A stretch of 64,000 nt of DNA, from assembly GCF_002863225.1 (NCBI RefSeq), contig NZ_PKEK01000099.1:1-64000 (forward strand). The letters are read 5' to 3'. A program made the position numbers and the translations under genes. Shown one piece after another: positions 52,941 through 61,798 of this stretch. The notes under the pieces are model-generated. The model saw nothing but the letters and a program-made list of their open reading frames with translations, was not told the DNA's origin and searched no databases. How positions within the stretch are numbered: position 1 is the stretch's first letter; each line of letters opens with the position of its first letter. Source of the DNA: Mycobacterium sp. GTDB lineage: Bacteria > Actinomycetota > Actinomycetes > Mycobacteriales > Mycobacteriaceae.

Positions 52941-54123
52941 TGCATTCACCGGTCGGCACCGCAGCGGTGTCACCGATGTGCGCGAGCTGAGCCGCGACCT
53001 CTTTGGCCGTCAACACGAAGCCGGTATCGGTGTCGTCGACCGCCGCGCCGAACACGACGCCGATCACCTGCCCGTCGAGATCGATCAGCGGTCCACCCGA
53101 ATTGCCCTGCTCGACATTGGATCTGACGGTGTAGACCTCGCGATTGATGGTCGCTTTGCGATAGATGTCAGGGCCGTTGAGTTCGATCAGCTCACGGATC
53201 CTGGCCGGCGTGGCCACGAAGCCACCGCCGCCCGGGTAGCCCATCACAATGCCCTCGGTCCCTGACGTCACCGGTGCGTTGGCGAACGCCAGCGGCGCGG
53301 CCGGCAGATGCGGCACCGACAAGATCGCGATGTCCACGGTCGGGTCGTAGGACACCACGGTCGCGTCGTAGGGGTTGCCGCTGGCCTCGACAGTGACGTT
53401 GTTCGATCCGGCGACCACGTGGGCGTTGGTCATCACGCGGTCCGGCGACAGCACAAACCCGCTGCCTTCCAATACTTTCGAGCAGGCCGGTGCGATCGCG
53501 CGAATCTTCACCACGCTCGGCTCGGCGTTCTTGACGACGGGATTCTTCGACAGCGCCGCGTCCGGAGCGGCGACCGCGACGACCGGAGTACGGCTGAACG
53601 GCTCCAGCACCTGCGGCAGACCCGAGGTGTCCAGCAGCGCGGACAGCCGCTTGGGGACCGTCTTGAGCCACTCCGGCGCATAGTCGTTGACCTCGCCTAG
53701 CACCCGCGAACCTCGTACTGCCGCAGCCAAACTGGGCTGGCCCGCCGATGACGTCAGCGGGGTCGCGAGCAGCCACGCCGCCACCAGCACGACCATCAGC
53801 TGGACCGCCACCCCGACCAGCGAGTCGAAGAACCTGACCGAGTTGCTCTGGATCGCACCACGGACCGCGCGGCCCAGCACCACACCGGCCACCTCGCCGA
53901 CCACCACCAGCGCCAGGATCAGGAACAGCGCGGCGAACAGCTTGGCCCGCGGCGCGGCGACGTGCGCCACCAGGTGCGGGGCCAGCAGCACCCCGGCGAT
54001 CGCGCCAAGCAGCACGCCGACGAACGACAGCAGCGACCCGAGCGCGCCCGAACGCCAACCCGAGACCGCCGCGATGAACGCGACCGCCAGGACCGCGATA
54101 TCCAACCACTGTGAGGAGCTCAT
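52933..54123 (-). CDS. marP: Membrane-anchored periplasmic serine protease MarP
   Basis: 396-aa protein (Rv3671c) needed in M. tuberculosis for acid resistance and survival in macrophages. Four N-terminal helices (CvpA-like) anchor a chymotrypsin-type domain with His235, Asp264 and Ser342 (GNSGG). Cys214 and Cys394 can form the disulfide that activates the M. tuberculosis enzyme. Substrates there include the peptidoglycan hydrolase RipA. ATG 54123 overlaps the Nudix stop by one base (TGATG), last gene of the nth operon. Confidence 0.95.
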   Translation of the reverse strand: MSSSQWLDIAVLAVAFIAAVSGWRSGALGSLLSFVGVLLGAIAGVLLAPHLVAHVAAPRAKLFAALFLILALVVVGEVAGVVLGRAVRGAIQSNSVRFFDSLVGVAVQLMVVLVAAWLLATPLTSSAGQPSLAAAVRGSRVLGEVNDYAPEWLKTVPKRLSALLDTSGLPQVLEPFSRTPVVAVAAPDAALSKNPVVKNAEPSVVKIRAIAPACSKVLEGSGFVLSPDRVMTNAHVVAGSNNVTVEASGNPYDATVVSYDPTVDIAILSVPHLPAAPLAFANAPVTSGTEGIVMGYPGGGGFVATPARIRELIELNGPDIYRKATINREVYTVRSNVEQGNSGGPLIDLDGQVIGVVFGAAVDDTDTGFVLTAKEVAAQLAHIGDTAAVPTGECIS

Positions 54124-54938
54124 CACGCATCTTCCTCGTCGCCGACCAGTGCCATTGCTTCGTCCAACTCGCGAACGTCGTTGGTATCCCAGGGCTTTGC
54201 CCAACCAGCGACGTCCAACATCGCAGAAATCACCTGACCGGTGAATCCCCAGACCAGCATCTCGTTCAACAGAAATGCCGGCCCGGCGAAGCGGCGGCTG
54301 AGGGCGCGGCGGTACACCGTCAGCCGATTGGCGGGATTGATGAAGGCCCGGACCGGAACCCGAGCCACGATTGCTGTCTCCGCCTGATCCACCACGGCGA
54401 CCGGGCCCGGGTCAGGCGAATAGGCCAGCACGGGAACGACGTGAAATCCCGACGGCGCGATGAAGGTTCGCTCCATCGTGACCAGCGGATGCAGTCTGCT
54501 GGTGTCGATCCCGGTCTCCTCCCGCGCCTCGCGCAGCGCGGTGTCCACCGGCCCGGTGTCGCCGGGATCGGCTGCGCCGCCGGGGAATGCGGCCTGGCCG
54601 GCGTGGTGGCGCAGCGACGAGGCCCGCACGATCAGCAGCAAGTCGGCGTCGTCGGGCAGGGAATCGGTTGCGGCGCCACCGGACTCGGCGACCGGTGGAC
54701 CAGAAAACAGCACCAGCACCGCCGCTTCGCGTCCCTTGGCGCCGTTCAGTGCTTTAGAGGCCGTCACCATGGCCCGGACATCTGCGGGCAGCCGCCGTTT
54801 GTACACCTCAGGCATCTCACCGACGTTGTCGATCAGGGGCCGCAACCAGGGCGGGCCGAGTTCGGGCGTCAACAGCTCGGTGGTTCCCCGATGGCCGCGA
54901 TCCGCGTCGAGGCGTTGGGGCGTGCCGCCTCCGGTCAC
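54123..54938 (-). CDS. Nudix hydrolase, CoA pyrophosphatase type (Rv3672c)
   Basis: 271-aa cytosolic enzyme. The Nudix box is GGAADPGDTGPVDTALREAR followed by EETGI near residues 119-143, in the one-residue-longer form used by CoA diphosphatases, and AAFPGG precedes it. Likely cleaves CoA or derivatives to 4'-phosphopantetheine and 3',5'-ADP. GTG 54938 overlaps the thioredoxin-like gene stop by GTGA. Matches Rv3672c. Confidence 0.88.
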   Translation of the reverse strand: MTGGGTPQRLDADRGHRGTTELLTPELGPPWLRPLIDNVGEMPEVYKRRLPADVRAMVTASKALNGAKGREAAVLVLFSGPPVAESGGAATDSLPDDADLLLIVRASSLRHHAGQAAFPGGAADPGDTGPVDTALREAREETGIDTSRLHPLVTMERTFIAPSGFHVVPVLAYSPDPGPVAVVDQAETAIVARVPVRAFINPANRLTVYRRALSRRFAGPAFLLNEMLVWGFTGQVISAMLDVAGWAKPWDTNDVRELDEAMALVGDEEDA

Positions 54939-55594
54939 CGGCGCCCCCTTCGTGCGTCCAGCCGCCCGACCGCGTCCGTAATCTCGTCGGCAGTCGCGAA
55001 AGCGCGGGGCAGCGTCCCCGCAACGCTACCGTCCGAGTCCAGCACGACCGTCGCGGGCATCACGTTGGGCACCCGCAGTGCCGCGGCCACCCGGCGGCCA
55101 CCGTCCTGCAGTGTCGGCAGCCGGACACCCAGCTCGGCCAGCCGCATCAGCGCTGCCGCCTCGTTCTCGTCCTGGTGCACGGTCACCACCGTCACCTCCG
55201 AGCCCATCCGGCGCTGATATTCGGCCATGGCGGGGAGTTCAGCCGCGCACGGGGCGCACCAGTAAGCCCACAGGTTGAGCACCACCCGGTGCCCGACCAG
55301 CGCCGGCCCGACGTCGACGACTGAGCCGTCGGCCGCGCAGTCGACAGTCACGCCATCCAACGCGGCCGGGCCCGGCCGGCCACTGGGCCGAGGGCACGGG
55401 GTCAGGTCCGCACGCTGCCGCGGGCCGGCAAGCGCCGCCGCGGTGTCGGCGTCGCGATGTTCGCGGGCCGGGCCGGTCGATTCCGGCGCCGGCGAATGCG
55501 ACACGTCGCGCAGCGCCACCACCAATGCGGCGATCAACGCCGCCACCACCGTCAAGACCACGAAGGTCCAGCGGGCGGCGCGGGTGGTTTGCAC
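54935..55594 (-). CDS. Membrane-anchored thioredoxin-like protein (Rv3673c)
   Basis: 219-aa protein with one N-terminal helix (residues 9-28) and an exported TlpA/ResA-type thioredoxin domain with WCAPC near residue 113 and the cis-proline segment VMPATVVL near 178. It would act on protein disulfides in the periplasm. Co-expression with MarP, which needs a disulfide, is suggestive but not proof. GTG 55594 begins seven bases after the nth stop. Confidence 0.88.
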   Translation of the reverse strand: MQTTRAARWTFVVLTVVAALIAALVVALRDVSHSPAPESTGPAREHRDADTAAALAGPRQRADLTPCPRPSGRPGPAALDGVTVDCAADGSVVDVGPALVGHRVVLNLWAYWCAPCAAELPAMAEYQRRMGSEVTVVTVHQDENEAAALMRLAELGVRLPTLQDGGRRVAAALRVPNVMPATVVLDSDGSVAGTLPRAFATADEITDAVGRLDARRGRR

Positions 55595-55600
55595 GCGGTG

Positions 55601-56407
55601 CTACAGCCCGGCCATCGCCAGGAGACGCTCGGTCTCCGGACCCGTCACCAGCGCGGCGGCGAGTTCCGGCTCGGTCGGCCCGGTTCCGAACGATGGGCAG
55701 TCCTTGGCCAGCAGGCACACTCCACACGCCGGTTTGCGGGCGTGGCAGACCCGGCGACCGTGAAAGATCACCCGGTGGCTCAGCAGGGTCCATTCCTTAC
55801 GTTCGATGAGTTCGCCGATCGCACGCTCGACCTTCACCGGGTCCTCCTCCGCCGTCCAGCCCCACCGGCGGGCCAGGCGGCCGAAGTGAGTGTCGACAGT
55901 GATCCCGGGAACGTCGAACGCGTTGCCCAGGATGACGTTGGCGGTCTTGCGACCGACGCCGGGCAGCGTCACGAGCTCGTCCATGGTGCTCGGAAGTTCG
56001 CCGCCGAATCGTTCGATCAACGCCTGGCCGAGCCCGATCAGCGAGGTCGCCTTATTGTGAAAAAAGCCGGTCGGACGAATGAGTGCCTCGAGCTCTTCAC
56101 GGTCCGCCTGCGCATAGTCCACTGCAGTCCGGTAACGGACGAACAGCGCTGGCGTAGTGAGATTTACCCTCTTGTCCGTGCTCTGTGCCGACAGGATGGT
56201 GGCCACTGCCAACTCCAGCGGCGTGGTGAAGTCCAGTTCGCAGTGGGCATCGGGAAACGCCTGTGCCAGTTCGCGATTCATGCGACGTGCCCGACGCACC
56301 AACCCGGTCCGGGTCTCCGACGCGAAGCGGCGGGCAACGGCCGCGGAGGGACCCGTTTGACCTTTTGCACCCTTGGCGGCGGCGCGAGAAGGTTTACCCA
56401 TTGTCAC
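55601..56407 (-). CDS. nth: Endonuclease III
   Basis: 268-aa base-excision-repair glycosylase/AP lyase (Rv3674c) removing oxidised pyrimidines. Helix-hairpin-helix LPGVGRKTA is at residues 148-156 with catalytic Lys154, Asp172 in VDTHFGR, and the [4Fe-4S] cysteines C221, C228, C231 and C237 (C-x6-C-x2-C-x5-C). GTG 56407 is chosen since TACTCT lies six bases before it; ATG 56401 is the alternative. The N-terminal 30 residues are a basic Ala/Lys/Gly extension. First gene of the nth-marP operon. Confidence 0.95.
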   Translation of the reverse strand: MTMGKPSRAAAKGAKGQTGPSAAVARRFASETRTGLVRRARRMNRELAQAFPDAHCELDFTTPLELAVATILSAQSTDKRVNLTTPALFVRYRTAVDYAQADREELEALIRPTGFFHNKATSLIGLGQALIERFGGELPSTMDELVTLPGVGRKTANVILGNAFDVPGITVDTHFGRLARRWGWTAEEDPVKVERAIGELIERKEWTLLSHRVIFHGRRVCHARKPACGVCLLAKDCPSFGTGPTEPELAAALVTGPETERLLAMAGL

Positions 56408-56413
56408 CTCGAC

Positions 56414-56419
56414 AGAGTA
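56414..56419 (-). promoter_or_regulatory. -10 element, leaderless promoter of the nth-marP operon
   Basis: TACTCT on the minus strand ends six bases before GTG 56407. Confidence 0.5.
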
Positions 56420-56457
56420 CTAATTCGTGATCCCGCTGAGACCTTAGCCGTGTTTAC

Positions 56458-56847
56458 TTGCTGCTTGTGTCCTGGTTGCTAGTTGCATTCACCCCGGGGT
56501 TGCTAATGCTGGCAACTTTCGGGCTGCAAAGGCTTGAAGCGGGCTTGGAGAAAGACACAGTTAGCGCAACTGATGTCGCCGAATTTCTCGAGCAGGCCGA
56601 GCCTATAGATGTGCGCACATTGGCCCAGGAGGGAATGCCTGAGGCGCTGGACGGTTTGCACCGCCGGATCGGCCACGGCGCCGGTGCGGCGCCCTATCTA
56701 CCCAGCCGCGACGACCCACCCACGGATCAGTTGCTGGTGGCCGCCATTGCTTTGGCCGCGAATCAACACGGCTCGTCTCGGCGGCAGCATGAGCATTCCC
56801 AAGCCAATCGGCAATTTGGGCCGCGTCAGCATGCCAATCGTGTGTAG
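56458..56847 (+). CDS. Conserved small membrane protein (Rv3675)
   Basis: 129-aa protein with one N-terminal helix (about residues 2-22, LLVSWLLVAFTPGLLMLAT), a conserved juxtamembrane region TDVAEFLEQAEP and a polar, His/Gln-rich tail. No ATG or GTG precedes the helix in frame; TTG 56458 is the most likely start. Divergent from nth and 170 bp before crp. Function unknown. Confidence 0.72.
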   Translation: MLLVSWLLVAFTPGLLMLATFGLQRLEAGLEKDTVSATDVAEFLEQAEPIDVRTLAQEGMPEALDGLHRRIGHGAGAAPYLPSRDDPPTDQLLVAAIALAANQHGSSRRQHEHSQANRQFGPRQHANRV

Positions 56848-57017
56848 CGTTGGCACGTCGAGTCGAGGCCGTAGCTCTAGACTTCGGATCGACCGGGAAA
56901 CAAACCCGGGCGCTAGACCCGTCCGATGACGATGCGGGCCGCTGAATGGCGGCCCGAGGAGGAGTCGGGCAGATGACTCGCGCCGACACCTGTCATTTGA
57001 ATACCTAAAGGGGCAAC

Positions 57018-57692
57018 GTGGACGAGATCCTGGCGAGGGCCGGAATCTTCCAGGGGGTTGAACCGAGCGCCGTCGCAGCGCTGACCAAGCAGCTGCAACC
57101 CGTCGACTTCCCGCGCGGGCACACCGTTTTCGCGGAGGGCGAGCCGGGCGATCGGCTGTACATCATTATCACCGGCAAGGTGAAGATCGGCCGCCGTTCT
57201 CCGGACGGCAGAGAAAATCTGCTGACCATCATGGGTCCGTCCGACATGTTCGGTGAGCTGTCGATCTTCGACCCGGGGCCCCGGACCTCGAGCGCGACGA
57301 CGATCACCGAGGTACGCGCGGTGTCGATGGACCGCGACGCGTTGCGGGCCTGGATCGCCGACCGCCCTGAGATCGCCGAACAGCTGCTGCGCGTGCTGGC
57401 CCGTCGGCTGCGGCGCACCAACAACAACCTCGCCGACCTGATCTTCACCGACGTGCCCGGTCGGGTCGCCAAGCAGCTGCTGCAGCTCGCCCAGCGGTTC
57501 GGCACTCAAGAGGGTGGCGCGATGCGGGTGACGCACGACCTGACTCAGGAAGAGATCGCCCAGCTGGTCGGCGCCTCCCGCGAGACGGTGAACAAGGCGC
57601 TGGCCGACTTCGCCCACCGCGGCTGGATTCGCCTGGAGGGCAAGAGCGTGCTGATCTCGGACTCCGAGCGGCTGGCGCGCCGAGCGAGGTAA
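57018..57692 (+). CDS. crp: cAMP receptor protein Crp
   Basis: 224-aa CRP/FNR regulator (Rv3676), almost identical in sequence to the M. tuberculosis protein as I recall it. The cAMP pocket includes FGELSIFDPGPRTSSATT near residues 77-94, and the DNA-recognition helix is in QLVGASRETVNKAL near 180-193. As a dimer it binds TGTGA-N6-TCACA-like sites. GTG 57018 follows AAAGGGG. With the adenylate cyclase at 24802 and the cAMP-controlled target acs, three cAMP-linked genes lie in this window. Confidence 0.97.
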   Translation: MDEILARAGIFQGVEPSAVAALTKQLQPVDFPRGHTVFAEGEPGDRLYIIITGKVKIGRRSPDGRENLLTIMGPSDMFGELSIFDPGPRTSSATTITEVRAVSMDRDALRAWIADRPEIAEQLLRVLARRLRRTNNNLADLIFTDVPGRVAKQLLQLAQRFGTQEGGAMRVTHDLTQEEIAQLVGASRETVNKALADFAHRGWIRLEGKSVLISDSERLARRAR

Positions 57693-57774
57693 GCGCCTGC
57701 CGCGAAACAGAAGCCACGGTCGCGGTTTCGCGGCGATCGCAACCCTGGCTTAGGTTTCGCGCCAGCGCCGAGAA

Positions 57775-58566
57775 CTAGCGCCGCAGATAGTCCAGCTGGG
57801 CCTTGACCGACCACTCGGCGACGTCCCACAGCTCCTTGTCGACGTCGACGTAGACGTACTCGACGACTTGGCGGGTGGTGGCGTCCTCGCCCAGAGTGCG
57901 CAACGCGGACCGGATCTGGTCGAGCCGTTGTTCGCGATGCGCAAGGTACTCCTGCGCAACCGCTTCGATGTCGGGCAGGTCGGGACCATGGCCGGGCAGG
58001 ACAGTGCGCCGGCCGAGCCCGCGGAGCCGTTCCAGCGACGCCAGGTAGTCGGCCAGGCTCCCGTCTTCGTTGTCAATGACGGTGGTTCCGCGGCCCAACA
58101 CGGTGTCCGCAGTCAGCACCGCGTCGTCGAGGACGAAAGACAACGAGTCGGCGGTGTGGCCCGGCGTCGCCCACACGGTGATCCGCACTCCCGCGGCGTC
58201 GATCACTTCACCGTCGGTCAGCTCGGCGGACAGTCCGCGCAGGAATCCGCTGCCGGCCGAACGCACCGGGGCACCGGTCAGGTCCACCAGTTTGTCGATC
58301 GCATCGGTGTGGTCGCCGTGCCGGTGGCTGATCAGCACCAGCGCGATGCGCCCCACACCGGCAAGGGCGGCGATGTGCTCGTCGTCGTCGGGTCCGGGGT
58401 CGACGACGACAACGTCGTCGCTGCCCGGAGCGCGCAGCACCCAGGTGTTGGTTCCGTCGAGCGTCATCTTGCCCGGGTTGTTCGCCAGCAACACCGATGC
58501 GGTGGTCGTCACCGGTCGCAACCGCCCGTAGGCCGGATGCTGCAGCGTGTCAGGGGCGCCCGTCAT
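57775..58566 (-). CDS. Metallo-beta-lactamase fold hydrolase (Rv3677c)
   Basis: 263-aa MBL-fold protein of the LACTB2/glyoxalase II-like group. The metal motif SHRHGDH near residue 80 and later TPGHTADS and LPGHGP histidines are intact; the C-terminal winged-helix-like region (EQRLDQIRSAL) matches the LACTB2 type, so an RNase or hydrolase role is possible. ATG 58566; six bases after the RidA stop. Third gene of the operon Rv3678A-Rv3678c-Rv3677c. Confidence 0.88.
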   Translation of the reverse strand: MTGAPDTLQHPAYGRLRPVTTTASVLLANNPGKMTLDGTNTWVLRAPGSDDVVVVDPGPDDDEHIAALAGVGRIALVLISHRHGDHTDAIDKLVDLTGAPVRSAGSGFLRGLSAELTDGEVIDAAGVRITVWATPGHTADSLSFVLDDAVLTADTVLGRGTTVIDNEDGSLADYLASLERLRGLGRRTVLPGHGPDLPDIEAVAQEYLAHREQRLDQIRSALRTLGEDATTRQVVEYVYVDVDKELWDVAEWSVKAQLDYLRR

Positions 58567-58572
58567 CGGCCG

Positions 58573-59028
58573 CTAGCCGACCTCGACCACCAGCTCGACC
58601 TCGACCGGGGCATCCAGCGGGAGTTCCGCGACACCGACCGCCGAGCGGGCATGGATGCCGGCATCGCCGAACACCTCGGCCAGCAGATCCGAGGCGCCGT
58701 TGACCACGCCGGGCTGGGCGTTGAAACCGGCAGCGGACGCAACGAATCCGGTCACCTTGACCACCTTGGTCACCGAGTCGATACCCACCAGCGCGTCGAT
58801 GGCCGCCAAAGCGTTCAGTGCAGAAATCCGGGCGAGTTCATTGCCCTGTTCGGCCGTGACATCCGCACCCACCTTGCCGGCTTGGACGAGCTTTCCCTCG
58901 TGGACCGGCAGCTGGCCAGAGGTATAGACAAGGTTGCCGCTACGGACGGCCGGCACGTAGGAGCCCAACGGCTTCACCACGACCGGCAACTCGATACCGA
59001 GCTCGGCAAGCTTGGCGGAAGCGGTCAT
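58573..59028 (-). CDS. RidA/YjgF-like protein (Rv3678c)
   Basis: 151-aa protein of the Rid family, which hydrolyses reactive enamine/imine intermediates. YTSGQLPV near residue 35 is the family pattern. The catalytic Arg of true RidA proteins (in the segment before the C-terminus) is replaced around HARSAVGVAELPLDAPVEVE, where an Arg at about 128 is present; whether it is equivalent is not certain. ATG 59028 overlaps the small upstream gene by ATGA. Confidence 0.9.
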   Translation of the reverse strand: MTASAKLAELGIELPVVVKPLGSYVPAVRSGNLVYTSGQLPVHEGKLVQAGKVGADVTAEQGNELARISALNALAAIDALVGIDSVTKVVKVTGFVASAAGFNAQPGVVNGASDLLAEVFGDAGIHARSAVGVAELPLDAPVEVELVVEVG

Positions 59029-59186
59029 TTCGGCCGTTTCAGATACGCGACGTGCTGCTCCCCGGTCGGGCCCTGCAGCACGGAGACCAGCTCCCAACCG
59101 TCGGCACCCCACTGGTCGAGGATCTGCTTGGTGGCGTGGGTCAACAGCGGGACTGTTGCGTATTCCCAGGTGGTGGGTTGGCTCAT
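59025..59186 (-). CDS. Small DUF4177-like protein (Rv3678A)
   Basis: 53-aa protein: begins MSQPTTWEYATVPLL, contains LDQWGADGWELVSV and ends YLKRPK. The WEY...GxxGWELVSV pattern is that of DUF4177 proteins, small beta-alpha folds. The stop overlaps the RidA start as ATGA, and TAAGCT lies six bases before its ATG, so it is the first, leaderless gene of a three-gene operon. Its short length makes it easy to miss. Confidence 0.82.
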   Translation of the reverse strand: MSQPTTWEYATVPLLTHATKQILDQWGADGWELVSVLQGPTGEQHVAYLKRPK

Positions 59187-59192
59187 ATCCCG

Positions 59193-59198
59193 AGCTTA
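59193..59198 (-). promoter_or_regulatory. -10 element, leaderless promoter of the Rv3678A operon
   Basis: TAAGCT on the minus strand, six bases before ATG 59186. Confidence 0.55.
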
Positions 59199-59266
59199 TC
59201 GGCAGCGCCGCCCAGACCCGAGGCGCCCTTGTGCGGAGCAAACCGAGGAGGAGCTGGGCCAATGGT

Positions 59267-59272
59267 TAGCAT
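59267..59272 (+). promoter_or_regulatory. -10 element, leaderless promoter of bagAB
   Basis: TAGCAT is six bases before GTG 59279; faces away from the divergent Rv3678A promoter 69 bp to the left. Confidence 0.55.
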
Positions 59273-59278
59273 GCAAGG

Positions 59279-60301
59279 GTGGGGACCACATCGAGCGGTG
59301 GCAGCAACGTCGGCTGGCCATCGCGATTGTCGAAGACTCGTCTGCATTTCGTGACCGGCAAGGGCGGGACCGGCAAATCGACGGTCGCCGCCGCGCTGGC
59401 GCTGACCCTCGCCTCGGGTGGACGCAAGGTGCTGCTCGTCGAAGTCGAAGGGCGCCAAGGCATTGCGCAGCTCTTCGATGTGCCGCCGCTGCCCTACAAG
59501 GAACTCAAGATCGCCAGCGCGGAGCGGGGCGGTCAGGTCAACGCGCTGGCAATCGACATCGAGGCCGCGTTCCTGGAATACCTGGACATGTTCTACAACC
59601 TCGGCATCGCCGGTAAGGCGATGCGCCGGGTGGGGGCGATCGAATTTGCCACGACGATCGCGCCGGGCCTGCGTGACGTCCTGCTCACCGGCAAGATCAA
59701 GGAAGCCGTGATCCGGGTGGACAAGGGTGCCAAGTCCCCGGTCTACGACGCGATCGTCGTCGACGCACCGCCCACCGGTCGCATCGCCCGTTTCCTGGAC
59801 GTCACCCGGGCCGTCTCCGACCTCGCCAAAGGCGGACCGGTCTACTCGCAGGCCGAGGGCGTGGTCAAGATCCTGCACTCCGATCAGACCGCGATCCACC
59901 TCGTCACGCTGCTCGAGGCGCTGCCGATGCAGGAGACCAAAGAGGCCATCGACGAGTTGCAGGGGCTGGGTCTGCCGATCGGGTCGGTGATCGTCAACCG
60001 CAACATCCCGGCTTATCTGCAATCCGACGACCTGACCAAGGCCGCCGAAGGCGACATCGACGCCGAAGAGGTGCGAGCCGGCCTGGCCGCCGCCGGAATC
60101 AAAATCGGCGACGAGGATTTCGCCGGCCTGCTGACCGAGACCATCCAGCACGCCACCCGGATCACCGCTCGGGCATCGACCGCCGAGCAGCTCGACGAGC
60201 TGAAGGTGCCACGCCTGGAACTGCCGACCATCGCCGACGGCGTCGACCTGGGCAGCCTCTACGAGCTGTCGGAAGCGCTTGGCCAGCAAGGAGTTCGATG
60301 A
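59279..60301 (+). CDS. bagA: Get3/ArsA-like ATPase BagA (Rv3679)
   Basis: 340-aa deviant-Walker ATPase. The P-loop is GKGGTGKST near residues 27-35, with signature Lys, and switch II is VVDAPPTGR near 160. M. tuberculosis Rv3679/Rv3680 form a heterodimeric Get3-like complex (BagA/BagB) required for tolerance of nitric oxide and glycerol metabolites. GTG 59279 is supported by TAGCAT spacing and by homology (GTTSSGGSNVGWPSRLS). Stop overlaps bagB start as ATGA. Confidence 0.93.
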   Translation: MGTTSSGGSNVGWPSRLSKTRLHFVTGKGGTGKSTVAAALALTLASGGRKVLLVEVEGRQGIAQLFDVPPLPYKELKIASAERGGQVNALAIDIEAAFLEYLDMFYNLGIAGKAMRRVGAIEFATTIAPGLRDVLLTGKIKEAVIRVDKGAKSPVYDAIVVDAPPTGRIARFLDVTRAVSDLAKGGPVYSQAEGVVKILHSDQTAIHLVTLLEALPMQETKEAIDELQGLGLPIGSVIVNRNIPAYLQSDDLTKAAEGDIDAEEVRAGLAAAGIKIGDEDFAGLLTETIQHATRITARASTAEQLDELKVPRLELPTIADGVDLGSLYELSEALGQQGVR

Positions 60302-61431
60302 GCACCACACCGCCCGCCCTGGACATCGCCGGCATCCTGTCCGACACCACCAACCGTGTCATTGTGTGCTGCGGCGCGGGCGGGGTCGGTAAGACCACCA
60401 CCGCCGCGGCCATGGCACTGCGCGCCGCGGAGTACGGCCGCACCGTGGTGGTTCTGACGATCGACCCGGCCAAGCGACTGGCGCAGGCGCTGGGCATCAG
60501 CGACCTGGGCAACACTCCGCAGCGCGTGCCGCTCGCCCCGGAGGTGCCCGGCGAGTTGTTCGCGATGATGCTCGACATGCGACGCACCTTCGACGAGATG
60601 GTGGTGCAGTACTCGGGACCTGATCGCGCACAAGCGATTCTGGACAACCAGTTCTACCAAACGGTCGCCACCTCCCTGGCCGGCACGCAGGAGTACATGG
60701 CGATGGAGAAGCTCGGCCAGTTGCTGGCCGAGGACCGCTGGGATCTGGTCGTGGTGGACACTCCGCCGTCGCGCAACGCACTGGACTTCCTCGACGCACC
60801 CAAGCGGCTCGGCAGCTTCATGGACTCCCGGCTGTGGAAATTGCTGCTGGGCCCCGGCCGCGGGATCGGCCGGTTGGTCACCGGGGCGGTGGGCCTGGCG
60901 ATGAAGGCGCTGTCGACCGTCCTCGGCTCGCAGATGCTCGGCGACGCGGCAAGTTTCGTGCAATCCCTGGATGCGACGTTCGGCGGTTTCCGGGAGAAGG
61001 CCGACCGCACCTACTCGTTGCTCAAGCGGCGCGGCACGCAATTCGTGGTGGTGTCGGCCGCGGCGCCGGACGCGCTACGCGAGGCGTCGTTCTTCGTGGA
61101 CCGGCTGTCGGAGGAGAAGATGCCGTTGGCCGGGCTCGTCCTGAACCGCACGCACCCGTTGCTGTGTTCGCTGCCGGTCGAACGCGCGATCGACGGCGCC
61201 GAAACTTTCGAAAGCGACGGCGCCAACGCTTTGACCAAGGCCGTCTTACAGATTCACGCCGACCGTGCGTCGACGTCGAAGCGGGAGATCAGACTGCTGT
61301 CGCGGTTTACCGGTGCCAACCCCCACGTCGCGATTGTCGGGGTTCCCTCGCTACCGTTCGACGTCTCCGACTTGGAGGCACTGCGCGCGATCGCCGATCA
61401 GATGACGTCGGCTTCCGCGGCGACCGCCTGA
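60298..61431 (+). CDS. bagB: Get3/ArsA-like ATPase BagB (Rv3680)
   Basis: 377-aa partner of BagA. P-loop GAGGVGKTT near residues 27-35 lacks the first (signature) Lys, which BagA has; switch II is VVDTPPSRNALDFLD near 145. A hydrophobic, Gly-rich stretch (GPGRGIGRLVTGAVGLAM) near 185-205 could be the groove helix for client binding. The ATG overlaps bagA, fixing a 1:1 ratio. Convergent with whiB4. Confidence 0.93.
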   Translation: MSTTPPALDIAGILSDTTNRVIVCCGAGGVGKTTTAAAMALRAAEYGRTVVVLTIDPAKRLAQALGISDLGNTPQRVPLAPEVPGELFAMMLDMRRTFDEMVVQYSGPDRAQAILDNQFYQTVATSLAGTQEYMAMEKLGQLLAEDRWDLVVVDTPPSRNALDFLDAPKRLGSFMDSRLWKLLLGPGRGIGRLVTGAVGLAMKALSTVLGSQMLGDAASFVQSLDATFGGFREKADRTYSLLKRRGTQFVVVSAAAPDALREASFFVDRLSEEKMPLAGLVLNRTHPLLCSLPVERAIDGAETFESDGANALTKAVLQIHADRASTSKREIRLLSRFTGANPHVAIVGVPSLPFDVSDLEALRAIADQMTSASAATA

Positions 61432-61444
61432 GAGAGCGTCCTGA

Positions 61445-61798
61445 CTAGCCGACGCTGCGGTGCTTGCGCTGGGTGCTGAAGAACTCAGCCCAGGACACCA
61501 CCTCGGGGTGCTGCTTGAGTAGCGCACGCCGCTGACGCTCGGTCATCCCACCCCAGACGCCGAACTCCACCCGGTTGTCCAACGCGTCGGCACCGCATTC
61601 CAGCATCACCGGGCAGTGCCGACAGATGACCGCGGCCTTGCGCTGCGCGGCCCCCCGCACAAACAGTTCGTCAGGATCAGCGGCCCGGCACAGCGCCTTC
61701 GACACCCAGGTGATTCTCGACTCCGCTTCCGCGCCGTAAAGGACGGCGTTAGTCGGTGCTGCGACTGTCTTCCGCGGAGCGGTCCGTATAGCTGACAC
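61445..61798 (-). CDS. whiB4: Redox-sensing [4Fe-4S] regulator WhiB4
   Basis: 117-aa WhiB protein (Rv3681c). Cluster ligands Cys37, Cys59, Cys62 and Cys68 (CxxC between the middle two) are intact, followed by the GVWGG turn at 80-84 and a basic C-terminal helix for DNA binding. In M. tuberculosis WhiB4 senses oxygen/NO and condenses the nucleoid under oxidative stress. GTG 61798 is chosen because GAAGGGG precedes it and it gives family length; longer frames start at 61876. Confidence 0.93.
   Translation of the reverse strand: MSAIRTAPRKTVAAPTNAVLYGAEAESRITWVSKALCRAADPDELFVRGAAQRKAAVICRHCPVMLECGADALDNRVEFGVWGGMTERQRRALLKQHPEVVSWAEFFSTQRKHRSVG

Noticed and set aside
54123..54938. Defective Nudix box
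   Set aside because: The box is one residue longer than the textbook form, but that is usual for CoA pyrophosphatases and all acidic residues are present.
60298..61431. Arsenite pump ATPase
   Set aside because: No arsB/arsR nearby; the pair matches the Get3-like Rv3679/Rv3680 complex.
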